A stretch of 64,000 nucleotides of DNA from Casuarina equisetifolia (Eukaryota > Streptophyta > Magnoliopsida > Fagales > Casuarinaceae). The position numbers and the translations under genes were made by a program. The notes beneath the pieces were generated by a model that saw only the letters and a program-made list of their open reading frames with translations, did no database searches and was not told the DNA's origin. Where the stretch lies: positions 30,587,745 through 30,651,744 of the forward strand of contig CM052357.1 in assembly GCA_028551475.1 (NCBI GenBank). The letters are read 5' to 3'. Below are positions 37,054-49,900 of this stretch, in pieces (within the stretch, counting starts at the first letter, position 1; each line of letters opens with the position of its first letter).

Positions 37054-40000
37054 TTATGGGATCAGCACAATGGATCCAGAAGTCTTCCTATTTTCAAGGA
37101 CTTCATGCGCCTGAGCTGCCTGAGACAAAGGGTAGGTGTGGTTTACTCGAGCCTTCAAGACGCCTGATGCAACATTAGCAAAAACTTCTCCGGCAGTTTG
37201 CAGAAGCTCATCCCGGGTCGTAGTGTATTTCATGAGGGAAGGCCTGGTCAAGAACAGAGATTTCGCGGCAAGGGCTGACAATGGAACTGGATCTGGTGTG
37301 CCTGAAGACTGCCCAAAACTCACCATGTACCCACGAAGTTTTAAGCATGCCAATGATCCCTGGATATGTCAACTTTCTAATGAGGAACTCCTTTCAGCTA
37401 ACAAAAGCTCACATCTTACCAATTTAAGCCGATTCAAGTAAGTTTTGGGAGTATCAACTTCAAGCTTGGTCTTCACATTGGGTTGGTTTAAGTAGAGGCA
37501 TTAGCATAACCTAATTCAGTAATCATTTTAAATGTTCTATTTTTTCTTAAAATTTCAGCTGAAAGAGGATTACTCAGGTTTGGTACATCTTTCCTTTTAG
37601 CTATCCAATGATCCATGGATATGTTAAGTTTCCAACAAGGAACTCCTTTCAGCTAACAAAAGCTCACTACGTACCAATTTCAGGAGATTCAACTAATTTT
37701 TGAAAGTATCACCTTAGAGCTTTGATTATTTTACTTTGAGCTTTCCTCTTCACACTAGATTGGTTTTAAGTAGAGGCATCAACAAAATTATTCCAGCATG
37801 AGACATAAATATCTAATCCCACATTAGTAAGGTGTGAGTGTATATACCTAATTAAATACTGATATATCCTCTATGCATATGGGTAGGCCCATAGTCCAAG
37901 CAATAAGTGGCACTATGATATGATCCATGTCAAACTATTGTAGTAAACCGGTGTGTTGTAGTGTAGACGTCTAGATTCACATTATTAAAGTATGAATTTG
38001 TGTGCTTAATTAAAGATAAGAGTGTCCTTCCATTTCATGAACTAACTTTTAAGGGGAGAATGGATTTATTAATAAGAACTTAATTCAATAATCATCTTAA
38101 ATGTTCTGTTTTCTTTTTAAAATTTAAGCTGAAATAGAAGTACATAGGTTTGGCACATATTTCCTAGAATTGAAAAATCTAGGGGTTAAATTAATGAAGA
38201 GCAGATTGTTAACATTTGATGAGCTTGCTTGGAATAAAATCAATATCCATCCTTCTCAATAACATTTCCGACGATGAAGCTGTATCTCAATAAAATTCCC
38301 AGAATTTTACAGAAAAGAAGGAGACAGACATGGGAGAAGAGACGAAAGAAGGCAATACCTGGAAGGTATCTTTTCCAACAGAGTCGTAGACAACATCAAC
38401 CCCGTTGCCTGATGTTATTTCATTAACACAAGCAACAAAATCCTCTTCCTTATAAATTATGACATGGTGGCATCCGTCATCCTTGGCTTGAACTGCCTTC
38501 TCTTCCGTTGAAACAGTTCCAATTACAGTGGCACCAAGGGCATTGGCCCACTGGCATAATAGAGATCCAACTCCACCAGCTGCTGCATGAACAAGGATTG
38601 TATGTCCAGGTTCAACCTATCAACAAAACAATTATTTCACATCAAGTATAAGATGTAACTAAAGCTATGTTTATTTAGTTAAGGCATTACAGTGAGGAAA
38701 GAAAATCAATGTTAAGCACAATATCTTAGCGAGATGCTTGGTTGCAATTGTATTAGAAATGCAACTTGCAAGGAAAAGGAACACGCATAGCAAAACTTGT
38801 AAGAAACTGCTTTCAAATGATCAGAAAGAGACTCCATCTCAATTCATTATGTAATTCAGCAGCCAGTTCAAAGAGAAAATGACGTAAATTATACAAGTTG
38901 TCAGGTTACTTGTTCTGCACCAGAGGTATAATAAATATGTTTTACTTGGATAAATATTAAGTTAGGAGTCAATCTTCTTATACTTCTACGCTCTGATGGT
39001 TTGGAGACTAATCTCTTATTTCATTTCTCAGAATGTCCAACTGAATAGGACAATCAACCCACTCAATAATCAGACCAAAGAGCCATGGGGTGTGAAGTCA
39101 AGGGTTTAATCCGGTAGAATTTTATTATCAAACAAAAATATACTAAGAAAAGAGTTAATGTCATCGCCACTACAAAGTTTGGCCAAAAACTAGAATCATA
39201 CTGACGGTATTCATTATAACTGCCCATATGCAATAACATACATATTCAAGTGAGGCCCTCAACGACATTGATTAAGATCCTTGGTAAATTACTTACTGGC
39301 ATTACCAGGCTACCTCTCTACAGATGCATGTGATACAGAACACATATCCATGGAGGATATTCACTAACTTAGTGCGAGCTAACAATCATGTTTCATCAAG
39401 ATTTCCAGCCCTAATATTTTCACAGGCCAGAGTTACTATAAATTACAAGTTTCTACAGCACACATGCAGCTGTATAACCTACCTTGAAGCAACGGCGGAG
39501 TAGACATTGGGCTGTCATACCCTTAAGCAGAATGGACGCGGCAACAATAGGATCAACGGATGAAGGAACAGGCACAACTTGGTCCGCAGGAAGGATCTGC
39601 TCTTCAGCATATGAGCCCATTGGGTTACCAGCATACCCTACAAGGTCTCCAATTTGTCTGCCAGTCAGTCCAGGACCCACAGCTGTCACCACCCCAACTG
39701 CCTCCATGCCTGCATTGGAACATGATATCAATAAATTGGATCCCACCTTGAGAACTAACATTGTATTAACTAGGTAAATGCATTTCTGAGTTCATTCTGA
39801 TAGAAATCTACAATACAATCATAACTACTGCAAGCTCCACAAACTGGCAAATAGTTCAATAGATCTCTACACCACACATGTAGCAAAGTTACAGAAAAGA
39901 TCAATGCTTGAGTAATAGCTTATTCAAAGGAAATTGTTTCATCACAACAAATGTAGCCTCCCTTTGTTAACGCTTTTGCAATGTAGATATAGATATCGGC

Positions 40001-40912
40001 CTTCTTCTAATCAAGCTTAGGCTTTTAGACTAAAATAAGCAATGTCCGTAACCCTTCTCTTAAGTAGCAAGAAGTTTGAATAAGAAATGTCACACCGAAT
40101 TGTCTGATGGAATTAAATTACCCACAAACATTCAGTTTCTGAGTTGGAATCAGGGCTCCACTACGGAACCGACCATGTCGACACAGAATCATATGATTTT
40201 GCTATCAGGAATATTGACAACTAAATATACATCCTTCTGCGGCAGCATTCAATTCCTGAAAGACACCGTTTTAATCACCACCCAATTCCTTAGTTTTGGA
40301 AGTCCTGCAACTTCCATTCATATGAATCGTTTCTCATAAAGCAAGAACCTAGACGTAAGTCATAAAAGAAATAGTTCTTGCTGGAAACAAAACTCTGTTC
40401 TACTGCAGAAACAACAAATGAAAACAAACGAAACCTGGCGTAAAGGGTAAAGCGGCGTTATACACTCCTTTGCGGAAATACACATCAATGAAATTAACCC
40501 CAATGGCCTTGTTCTTCACGCGAATCTCCCCGTCCCGTGGCTCTCCTATTTCCACGTCCTCCCATTTCAGAACCTGTTCTCATCACAAAACAGAATTAGA
40601 CTACAGAATCACATAACTCCGTGCAACACCCAAAACCCAGAAGCCAGTTCAGAGACTTGGGCTTGTATACGATTGGGGTTCGAGAGCCCTGACCTCAGGA
40701 CCGCCAAGTTCGTGAACCCTGATCGCTTTGACCATTTTGGGAAATGCTGTCGAGGGTAATCCTGTCCTGCTGGTAATTGCTCTGAGTGATAGGATTCTTC
40801 TTCTTATCCGTGCAGATGGTGTTGGATTTTGACCGAAATGGTGGCGTGGAATAGGAACTACCAGGGACTGTAAGAGCTGGGGGCTCTGGAGCCCCACTCT
40901 TAATACTCCCAT
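37054..40912 (-). CDS. Quinone oxidoreductase, zeta-crystallin type, probably organellar
   Basis: NADPH-dependent reduction of quinones or alpha,beta-unsaturated carbonyls by a zinc-less MDR-family enzyme. Five exons: 40694-40912, 40435-40573, 39483-39709, 38359-38616 and 37054-37359, giving 382 aa. Residues 1-59 are basic, Ser/Arg-rich and without acidic residues, fitting a plastid (or mitochondrial) transit peptide; the enzyme core starts at the internal Met60 ([14 protein letters not shown]). The GroES-like part contains [11 protein letters not shown] and [12 protein letters not shown]. The nucleotide-binding part contains AAAGGVGS at 206-213, and YDSVGKDTF follows. The C-terminus is [16 protein letters not shown]. 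No structural-zinc cysteine cluster is present, as expected for quinone oxidoreductases. Similar to Arabidopsis At5g61510-type proteins (from memory). Intron 4 carries duplications of its own 3' end. Confidence 0.93.
37364..38170. repeat. Internal duplications in intron 4 of the quinone oxidoreductase gene
   Basis: The exon 5 acceptor region (37350-37440) is repeated at 37605-37690; shared words include CCAATGATCC, AGGAACTCCTTTCAGCTAAC and AAAAGCTCA. The copy has lost the splice AG. A second pair, about 37530-37590 and 38085-38155, shares AATGTTCT, TTAAAATTT, AGCTGAAA and AGGTTTGG. A third pair (about 37815-37870 and 37965-38030) shares TCTA..CACATTA..AAGT. The intron seems to have grown by local duplication. 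Confidence 0.75.
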
Positions 40913-41570
40913 TTCATGATCTAGTGGTTATATCTACGATACCACCGTATATGTCTCTTGATGGAGATGGGGTGGAGGTCGTTACAAAGAAAAACTAAGG
41001 TAGAGGCAAATTGATATGAGTAAACGATTGGAAAAATGGAAATTGATCATCATTTTTACAAGTCACTTAATCACTTCTTTCATTAAGTTATTTTTTAAAA
41101 ATAAAATTTTAGGTCGTAATTAGTGATATCAAAAATTAACTCGTAATGCCTTTAAAATGGACCTACCGTTTCTCTCCTTGAGTTGAGTTTTTTAGAATAG
41201 ATTTTAAGTTTGAGATAATTCTTTATTGTAAATATACTTATTATTATATTATGATTATACTAATATTTTAATTTAATATTCCTTTTATACGTTTAAACGT
41301 TCGGTTCTTTTTACTTTGTTTTTTTTTTTAAAAAAAAGAAATTATGTCATTTCTTGTATTTACTTTTGTTTTCTTATAAACAAGTTTTTCACCTAACCTA
41401 ATAAATATCCTTACTTTCATGAGTCATAGTTATTTTATTGTATAAATAGAAATTTTAATTATTCCTTAACAACGTGTAATCCATTCTCATACACTTTTAT
41501 TACCCCACTTTTGAGCAAAATACATGCCCATAGATAGTCATAAATGGAAGGGGCTTGGGCTACTTTCTGG
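40913..41570. other. AT-rich intergenic spacer
   Basis: Lies between the quinone oxidoreductase start codon and the expansin A stop codon. It contains the 5' UTR/promoter of the former and the 3' UTR of the latter. From about 41450 it matches the 3' flanks of expansins B and C (for example CCCACTTTTG.GCAA.A.ACATGC). Confidence 0.5.
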
Positions 41571-42819
41571 TCATGGGTAATTAACCAAGGACCTGTAGGT
41601 GGCGCCAGGCTTCCACCCATTTGGAATCACATCTTTTGCCACCAGAGTCTGCCCCGAGTATTGCGAGGTCAACCGGAGGGAGAGAGGAGGTTCCAGTTTT
41701 GACCCATCGTCCAGCTTCCACACTGCGCCCCACGATTGCTGCATGGGCTGCCACTCATCGGAGTCTGTTGAGCCGTCCTTTAGGTCAACCCCAGCGAGAT
41801 CTCCGTCACCCTCTTCATATTCGATCACCGTGGCGAAGGAGAAAGGGTTTGACCCTGGATCCACATGGAACGCTATATACTTTCCTGGATAATCACATGC
41901 AACTCTGCAAGCACAAAGAAAAATCATAATCATTAGTCAGAAGAATCTGCGTTAGAGAAGAGAATACTTGTAATATGTATCTAATGTAAAAACTAGTGCA
42001 GAACCGTGTAAAACGGATTTCCAGGACTCCCGCATCACGAAGCTTGTTTTCTTCACCAGAAAGTGCCATGGCACCAAACGCAGTCCCGCTGAGATCGAAA
42101 TGTGCGGATTCAGTCTCACAAAGACCTCCGGGGCAAAAGTCCGTTATCACCACCCTCACCGGTTTGCCGGAGCAAGATGGGTGTTCTGTACATTTGACCT
42201 GATAAGTCCAATCACCGCAAACAACATACACAAAAATATTAGGAAGAAGACAGGATTGTTTTCACAAGTTTTATAATGGTAAAATTATTGTATAAATACT
42301 AGAAAATTGGTAACATATTCAGCTTTATATTACTCTGGTTTTATATTAATGCTTTGTTGTCTGAAAGTTGGAGGTTTCATGTCTCCATCTTCTCACATTC
42401 AGAGTCTAGTTTTGTAAATGCTGAAAAATACACCTAAGCTTGAGCTTTGAATTAGGGTTATACCAGATAACAGGCTCCGCATCCTTTGCCTGCTTTATAA
42501 AGAGAAGGGCCTATTCCGGTAACCAAGGAGGAGAATGGAGGCTGCGACACCGTATTGCCGTACCCACAAGCCCCTCCTGCATAATACATGTTTTATGTTA
42601 GCATGCAAAACGAAAGATAGGCCTCTCTTTCTCCCTCTCTCTTTCTCCATTACCATCGCTTCCAGCGCCGTCGGGGCTGCCATACCAGGTTGCTCCAGCG
42701 GAGGACCAATGGGTTTCAGTTGCTGACAAGTTTGTGTGCTTTCGGTTTAAGCAAAAACACAGCTTAAAGAAGAGAGAGAAAGCTAGAATGGAGGAAAGGG
42801 AGAATCCATGTCTGGCCAT
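41571..42819 (-). CDS. Beta-expansin A of a tandem cluster
   Basis: Secreted cell-wall loosening protein. Exons 42654-42819, 42464-42576, 42005-42198 and 41571-41904 give 268 aa, the usual beta-expansin size. An N-terminal signal peptide (about 1-25) starts at MARHG; an upstream in-frame GTG is not used. Next come [20 protein letters not shown] at the start of the double-psi beta-barrel domain, the conserved cysteines, and the HFD motif at residues 126-128 ([15 protein letters not shown]). A C-terminal CBM63-like domain starts near VACDYPGK and includes [20 protein letters not shown]. Intron 3 is only 100 nt against about 400 in B and C, and its donor is the weak GTTCTG. It is the most diverged of the three copies. 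Confidence 0.93.
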
Positions 42820-45166
42820 GGATACTCTCACGAGTATCTGCTATGCACTCCTTGGGTTATGATTGCTGGAAAGTGTGAGTCTTTATCGAGGATGGAAAGC
42901 ATTTTCTTCCAACCCATGTTCAATTTATTTACTTATTTATTTTTATTTCTTATTATCAATTGTATCTTTTACCTACTTTGGATCATAATCCCCAGTTTAA
43001 TTCATTTGACAAAAATTACATTACAAAATAACGTAACAATCTAGCATGACTATAAAATTGTTGTTAGTAAGAGTTCAAACATCTTTTCTTAATCTGATTT
43101 ATAGAGGGGAACATTTTCACATATAAGAAACACAATATATCAATATTTGGCATGTAGATAATATTGTAATATATATATAAGATTTTAACCATCACTCACC
43201 CCTAAGTTCGAGAAAATACTTATATAAGAACTCTCATCATCCATGAGTAAAAGGGTGTCTCACTTGAAATTATGAATTTTGTTATCATATTAGAAATGGT
43301 CCGCCTTTCTCTCTTAAAACTAATTTATAAGAGAAATAATACTTTTACCTGATGTGAAGCACAACTAATAAACATGTTAATAATGTAGGACATTTATAGA
43401 ATTTTGGTAACTAAAAAACTAAATCATTGGTGTAAGGACAAAAAAGTTGAATATAATTATTAAGAGAAACTGCCATATTTTGTCATTGTACACTCCAAAT
43501 TTAGGAATCATTTATAAAGAAATGATTTGTATCCTTAACATATGTTATCAATAATCCGTAACAAGATAGCGACACATATTTAGAGACAAGTTAAATGATA
43601 TTTGCTCTTCTATTGTTAACTTTGGCCTACAATGCTCATGTTTTATATATCTTGTAATGTGGAGCTATATGTGCAAACTTTACAACAATAATTGTTTTGC
43701 CCATCCAAATTTGTCCGAGATACGAATTAAACTTACCAACACCATGTGGGTTTAGTTTTTTTTTTTTTTTTTTCAACTTTCCGAGTTGGTGGTTTTTGTC
43801 TTGCTCATTGTCGCTCAAACTAACCTATAAAATAAAGGGCGAAATTATAATAGAAAGAGCCGACAACTGATTCGAATGATGCATAATCCAAACGTTGCTT
43901 ATTGACTATTTTGCATGGCTCGTATAAGTCACCGATCATGAGTAACTATACCCAATAGAAAATGATGTTTTGTCGACAGACTTGAGTCCCGGCCAGGCAA
44001 ACCTTTAATCATGCATGCCGGTCATCTTTGTCTATGTTCAAAACTTTCCATGGATCCTGCCGTTAATGGTGGTTGTCTGTCGTTAATCCCTTGAGATTCT
44101 CCCAAATCACCTGCCCATCGAACGGCTATAACTGCACAGCTGGTTTCTCTCAATCTCTAATTTCTGATCATGAGTTTGATTGGATTGACATTATATTGCT
44201 GATTGGACTGTGGTTCTTTTTGGGTTGACATATTTGGCTTTGGAATTATTTCAAATGAACTCTAGTTTTAAGAGGCATCTTGGAAATCTTGAGGATGAAA
44301 TCTCACCGACCGAATCTATCATGATATTAATTTTAGATATTTCCCTTGCATGCCAACAAATCTTTTGCAGATAATCATGCCAAAATGACAATGATATAAA
44401 AAAGAAAGTACGTAAGTCCTTTAGACTTAAATGAGGCTTTTAATGCCGATTAAAAGTTGATTTTTTTTAATATTACACTGCACATACCTAACTCATGCAT
44501 GTAGGATATTAAATTCTAAACCTCATGGTTAGACCTTATTAGCTTTTTACTGAGTTAGTTGGCGAATCAACCATGTTAATCAAAAGTCTACTATGGATAT
44601 TTGTTCAAAGTTTTGAACCAAATTAGATTCAGGTGACAAACTAAAGGTCATCCACAAATAACTGTTAAAACTCCATTATTGTAAAAGATGAGATGAACTA
44701 ATCATGGTGAACTAAGGGAAGTAAAAGGTTAAGAAGAAGCTTTTTTATTCCTAAATTGGCAAAAGGTTCTATTTTACACTAAATCATTTCTTGTTTCATT
44801 TTGCTTGACATCATTGGATGCAATAAACTTTCTAATCCTTGATTTGGCACGATTTCACTGTTTAAAGTCTAGTTATGTAACGTCTTTACACAATCTTTAG
44901 GTTAATCCCAATATTTTGTTACCATTTTGTGGTAGGACTTGTAAAATATCTCAATAATCAAACTATTTATTCAAAAAACAAAAAGAAGAAGATGCTAAGC
45001 ATGTTACTTTTCTCACATTCTTATTCCTAATATATCTTTTCCAGCACTACACAAGTGCTCAGAAGCATTGAGGCCACCTTACACTTTCATCACCCCACTT
45101 TTGTGCAAAACACATGCTCCACTGATCAAATCATTAATGAAAGCGGGGCTTTGGGCGACTTTCCGT
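42820..45166. other. Spacer between expansin A and B
   Basis: Begins with the expansin A promoter and leader. No gene seen. A poly(T) run lies at 43756-43773. From about 44865 to 45166 it is homologous to 50565-50895 (downstream of expansin C), marking the left end of the B/C segmental duplication. Confidence 0.5.
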
Positions 45167-46902
45167 TCATTGGTAATTGACCTTGGATTGGTAGGTTTCT
45201 CCGGGCTGCCACTCTTCTGGAATCACATCTTTTGCCACCAGGGTCTTCCCTGAGGATAGCGACCTCAACCGAAGGGAGAACGGAGGTTCCAGTTTCGACC
45301 CAGTGTCCAGCTTCCACGCTGCCCCCCACGATTGCTGCATGGGCTGCCACTTGTTGGAGTCTGTTGAGCCTTCCTTCAGGTCAACTCCGGCGAGATCTCC
45401 GTCTCCCCCTTCATATTCGATTTCCGTGGCAAAGTAGTAAGGGTTTGACCCTGGATCCACGTGGAACGCTATGGTTTTTCCTGAATAATCACATGCCGCC
45501 CTGCATGCACAGAAAAATTTAGGCTGTGAAACGATTCTAAATTGTGGTGGGCTTGAGTTTATGAAGATTCAAATTAGCCATGATATTTCAATAAAACTTA
45601 TTTTAATTAGTTCTTAAGTTTGAGTCTTTTGACATAATAATTGAGACACATAATAGGTTCTTAAAAATGAAAATAAATTAAATCCTAATTGGATGTTTAA
45701 AATGTTGTCTAGCCGCATGGAATGTAACTAAAAGATTATTTTATAGGAAAAAGCATTATGTAACAAGAGAAAATTGATTGCACGTTGATTTTTTTTTTTT
45801 AAATAAACAGTCTAAGAATATAAAGTATGAAAACTAGGACTTAGGTCCTTGATAGACTAATGGCTAGTTGACATGCACAATGCATGTTGATGATTAGTGG
45901 GGTTTATACCGTGCAAAAAAGATTTCCAAGACTCCTGCACCTCGAAGCTTTTCTGCTTCACCGGAAAGTGCCATGGCACCAAACGCAGTCCCGCTGAGAT
46001 CTAAATGTGCGGATTCCGAGAGACAAGGACCTCCGGGGCACAAGTCCGTTACCACCACTCTCACCGGTTTGTCGGAGCAAGATGGGTGTTTTCTACATTT
46101 CACCTGATAAGTCCAATCGCCATAAATAAATATACATAAAAATATTAGGAAGAAGACAGAGTTGTTTTCACGAGTTTAATGGGGCTAAAATTTCTTAAGT
46201 TATTTTTTAAAACTTATATTTACTGTACATACATTGTGTAAAATCAATACAATTTCAGAATAAATCTATTGTTACATTAATTCTATTGACAAAAATGAGA
46301 AAAATTTTGTAGGAAGGAGAGCATTTTAATTTAAAATATCAAATCCTTCTATTCTAATGTGTTGTTGTGTGAAAGTTGGAGGTTTCATATCTCGGTGTTC
46401 TTACATTCAAAGTTAGATTTGTAAACGTTAAGGTATACTAATAAACTAATATACTTTAAACGTACAAACAAAATTTACATATTCATAAGAAAATAATAAT
46501 AATAAAAAGAAGCTCTCAAGCTTCGAGCTTCGAATTAGGGTTATACTAGATAACAGGCTCCGCATCCTTTGCCTGATTTAAAGAGAGAAGGACTTGCTGC
46601 TGTAACAAAGGAAGAATATGGAGGCTGGGACACCGTATTGCCGTACCCACAAGCCCCTCCTGCATAATAGATGTTTTATGTTAGCATGCAAAACGAAAGG
46701 TAGGCCTCTCTTTCACCCTCTCTCTTTCTGCATTACCATCGCTTCCGGCGCCGTCGGGGCTGCCATACCAGGTTGCTCCGGCAGAGGACCAATGGTACTC
46801 AGCTGCTGAGAAGTTCAAGCGTCCTCGGTTATAGCAAAAGCTCAGCTTAAAGAAGATGAAGGAAGCTAGAATAGATGGAAGGGATATGCCATGTCTGGCC
46901 AT
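45167..46902 (-). CDS. Beta-expansin B, with HFD changed to HLD
   Basis: Same architecture as A. Exons 46737-46902, 46547-46659, 45910-46103 and 45167-45500 give 268 aa and an intact frame. Signal peptide [15 protein letters not shown]..., [16 protein letters not shown], and a CBM63-like C-terminus ending VNYQ. The expansin HFD motif reads His-Leu-Asp (residues 126-128, SAHLDLSG), a Phe-to-Leu change by a single codon substitution; the Asp is kept. Introns 2 and 3 resemble those of C, consistent with recent duplication. The start is the ATG at 46902; the longer upstream frame (MVADTYQ..) begins at a GTG. Confidence 0.92.
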
Positions 46903-49900
46903 GGATACTTTCACCAATATCTGGTATGTGTCTGCCACCACTTGAGTTATGATTGTCAGAAAGAGCGAGTCTTATATAGGATGGAAAGCGTTTGTTAACA
47001 CTCCATGACACGATGCTTCATTGACATAATATCATCTTGTTTTCTAAGTTACCCTTAAAATTCCATGAAATCATAACAAGTGTTGTTGCATTGTTAATAC
47101 CTTCCTAAAATTGTCTTTCTGATGTGTTTTTTAGGTGATTTGATGACAGAATTGTTTGAATATATTTTGATGTTAACAATATTTGAAAAATTATATTTTA
47201 TATATTATTTATACATCTCTTGTGCCAACATATATTATGAAACATATGGAAAAAGATAATCAAAATAATAATCATTTTTTGAGACACAATTCTCACATAC
47301 CAAAGCTATTTTGCACCAAATCATTCTTTATGAAAATCTCTATTAAGTATTTTTGAAAATCGATCATAACAGGTGCAAATGGATTGATTTAATGTCTAAA
47401 TCTATTAAAGATTTTTTGCATACATATATGATTGTTATAACCTTTGAAAATTATATGTGGTTGTGCATCATTGGATATCTCGTATCATTTATTGATGTAT
47501 TTTGTGCAAAATAGAAATAGAAATAATTTGAATTAAATCAATAATGGAAAGGTGCTCATGTGACCGTTTCTTTAAATTCGAACATTAAATGAAATGCTTG
47601 TGTGACAAGCATAAATGCATGAATTGAGGAGTAGATAGAAATGAAGTTCACTATCTATGATTGAATTAAATATACAAATTGTTGGAAAAACAAAATATGC
47701 ATCTTGTTTGAAATTTGTCCTAAAGATAGAAGGATGCGGTGGCATAAATGGAAAAACCGTCAAATCTTGCGACCCCATGTATTAAAAAATACGGTTTCTC
47801 TTTTTCTTTCACCTCCAAAGCCCGAAAGACTTTCCTTGCATGCATGATTTTTACTGTATAGATTTAGGGTGGAAAATCTTGTGAATCTTTGAAAGGATTT
47901 TGCCCCAATGTGGTAGGTGAACCTTTGCCTTTTAATTTTTTTTTTATTTTCTCTCTATAGATGGGTGTCTAGAGTTTTTAAGAAAGTATCAAAAAATAAT
48001 TCATCTTTTGAGAATAAAAGAGTTGATTTGCGAGTGCATTGCAAAAAGAACTATCCTATTCAATCGAGGCTGATTGATTCTACAAATGTGTGTAACGTTG
48101 TTTCATCTTAGACACTATTTAAATATTACTTGTGCTTTGTGAAGTCTTGTTCGAATTTGTGGTTTGGCATTGCTATAAGAATCACATTGTTTAATTGCTA
48201 TACAATCTGTCATGTGATTCATTTGTTGAAGAAATAACATTACCTAAGTTTGAAACTTGAATTTCCTGTTTGATGAAAAATTGGGGTTGTGAAATCTACA
48301 AGCCAACTACATTAAGAAGACTCAAGATTTATGCAAGATCAGTGGAAAGAAAAAGATTCCTTGTAATTCCTATCATTGATTTTGTAATTGTTAAGCCATG
48401 TGTGGCTTAAGTTGATCATAGATTAAGCCAAGTATGGCTTAGCTATTTTTGTGATTGGGCCTGGTGGGTTGTTTGTTGTGTTTTTGTTGCAAAATGAGGT
48501 GGAATAACAATGTTAGTTAAGTGCAGTTAATCATGAAAGGAAATGGTAATAAATAATCAAAGACAAATCAAAGTAAAACATACAAGGTTTTAGATGACCA
48601 AAGGCTTTGGTTTGTCCATTCACACTTGTAATAAATTATCACTTCTGTACAACTAATATAGGCAATAATAAAAATATACTAATCTATTAAATGAAATATT
48701 ATAAACAAGAACATCGACATGGGATAGAGACACCAGATTCTCAAGAAAATTCGATCCCGCTTGGCAAAACATTACATTTGCATTACACTTTCATCTTTAC
48801 TAAAACTTATATAAGAATGTTTTGCCACTTCAAATATGGGATTTGTTTCCTTTTTGGGAATGGCTGGTAGTGATGCCTATAGTTGTGTTCCTCTTGTTGC
48901 CAAGACTAAGAATATGCCCAATGAGCATATGGTTAGAATTAGGAGGAAGCATTAGTTTCGATTAAGAATGGTGTAAAAGAGGTATTATATTGCCAAAATC
49001 CTATTTGAGATATATATTTGAAATACATTTTTTTATAAGCCAAATTTATAAACATAAAGTACTTTGTTAAGTTTAAGAGGAAATATTTAGTGTAGAAAAA
49101 TGATATATCACTCATATAATGAAACCCACAACACACATTGGTATATATGTGTTAAGAATAATGGGAGAATGTTTTATATTACTTAAATATTGTTTGAAAT
49201 TTTGAAAATGAAATAAATGTTTTCTTTTTACAAAAACAATTGAAAGAAGAAAATGGACTTTTTTGAACTATTTTATAAGGGAGTTGCTGGATAATTGAAT
49301 AAAGATAGAAAGATGAAATTACCATAATGTAGTTCTTTATCTTATAGATATTCCTAATTAGCTTGTTTCTAAGACTAATATGTCATATAATTAAAATGAC
49401 TCTTCTGCTGAAATGAGATTTGTAATTGAAATTGGTTCATGACTTCCTCGCGTGGCTTTATATGCAAAGACCACAGCTTGTAGCCCACTAACAATGTACA
49501 TGTGTAAGGTTTACTTCCTATAATGGTGATTTAGAGAACAATGAATTTATTTTGTATGTATTGCAAATTTTATTGTATTTTAATGGTAAACTGTCTTGAT
49601 TGCTAAGTTCTTATTCTATGAATCACATATCTCTACTTCTCGTGAGTTTGCCATATAGGACATGCAATTAATTATGAAATTAGTAAGTCCCACATTAGAA
49701 ATATAAAGATATGAAAAGTAGTTTATAAAAAGTTGATTTCCTTTACTTAACGCATTGTGATTTGACTTAACATATTATGATTTTAAGTTGAATATGGGTA
49801 ATTTTGATGATCTATAATGTAATATTAGATCCTAGATTCTCCTTTTAACATTTCTATGGATATATGTAAGCCTAAAATTTATGCAAAAAGCAAGACTTGG

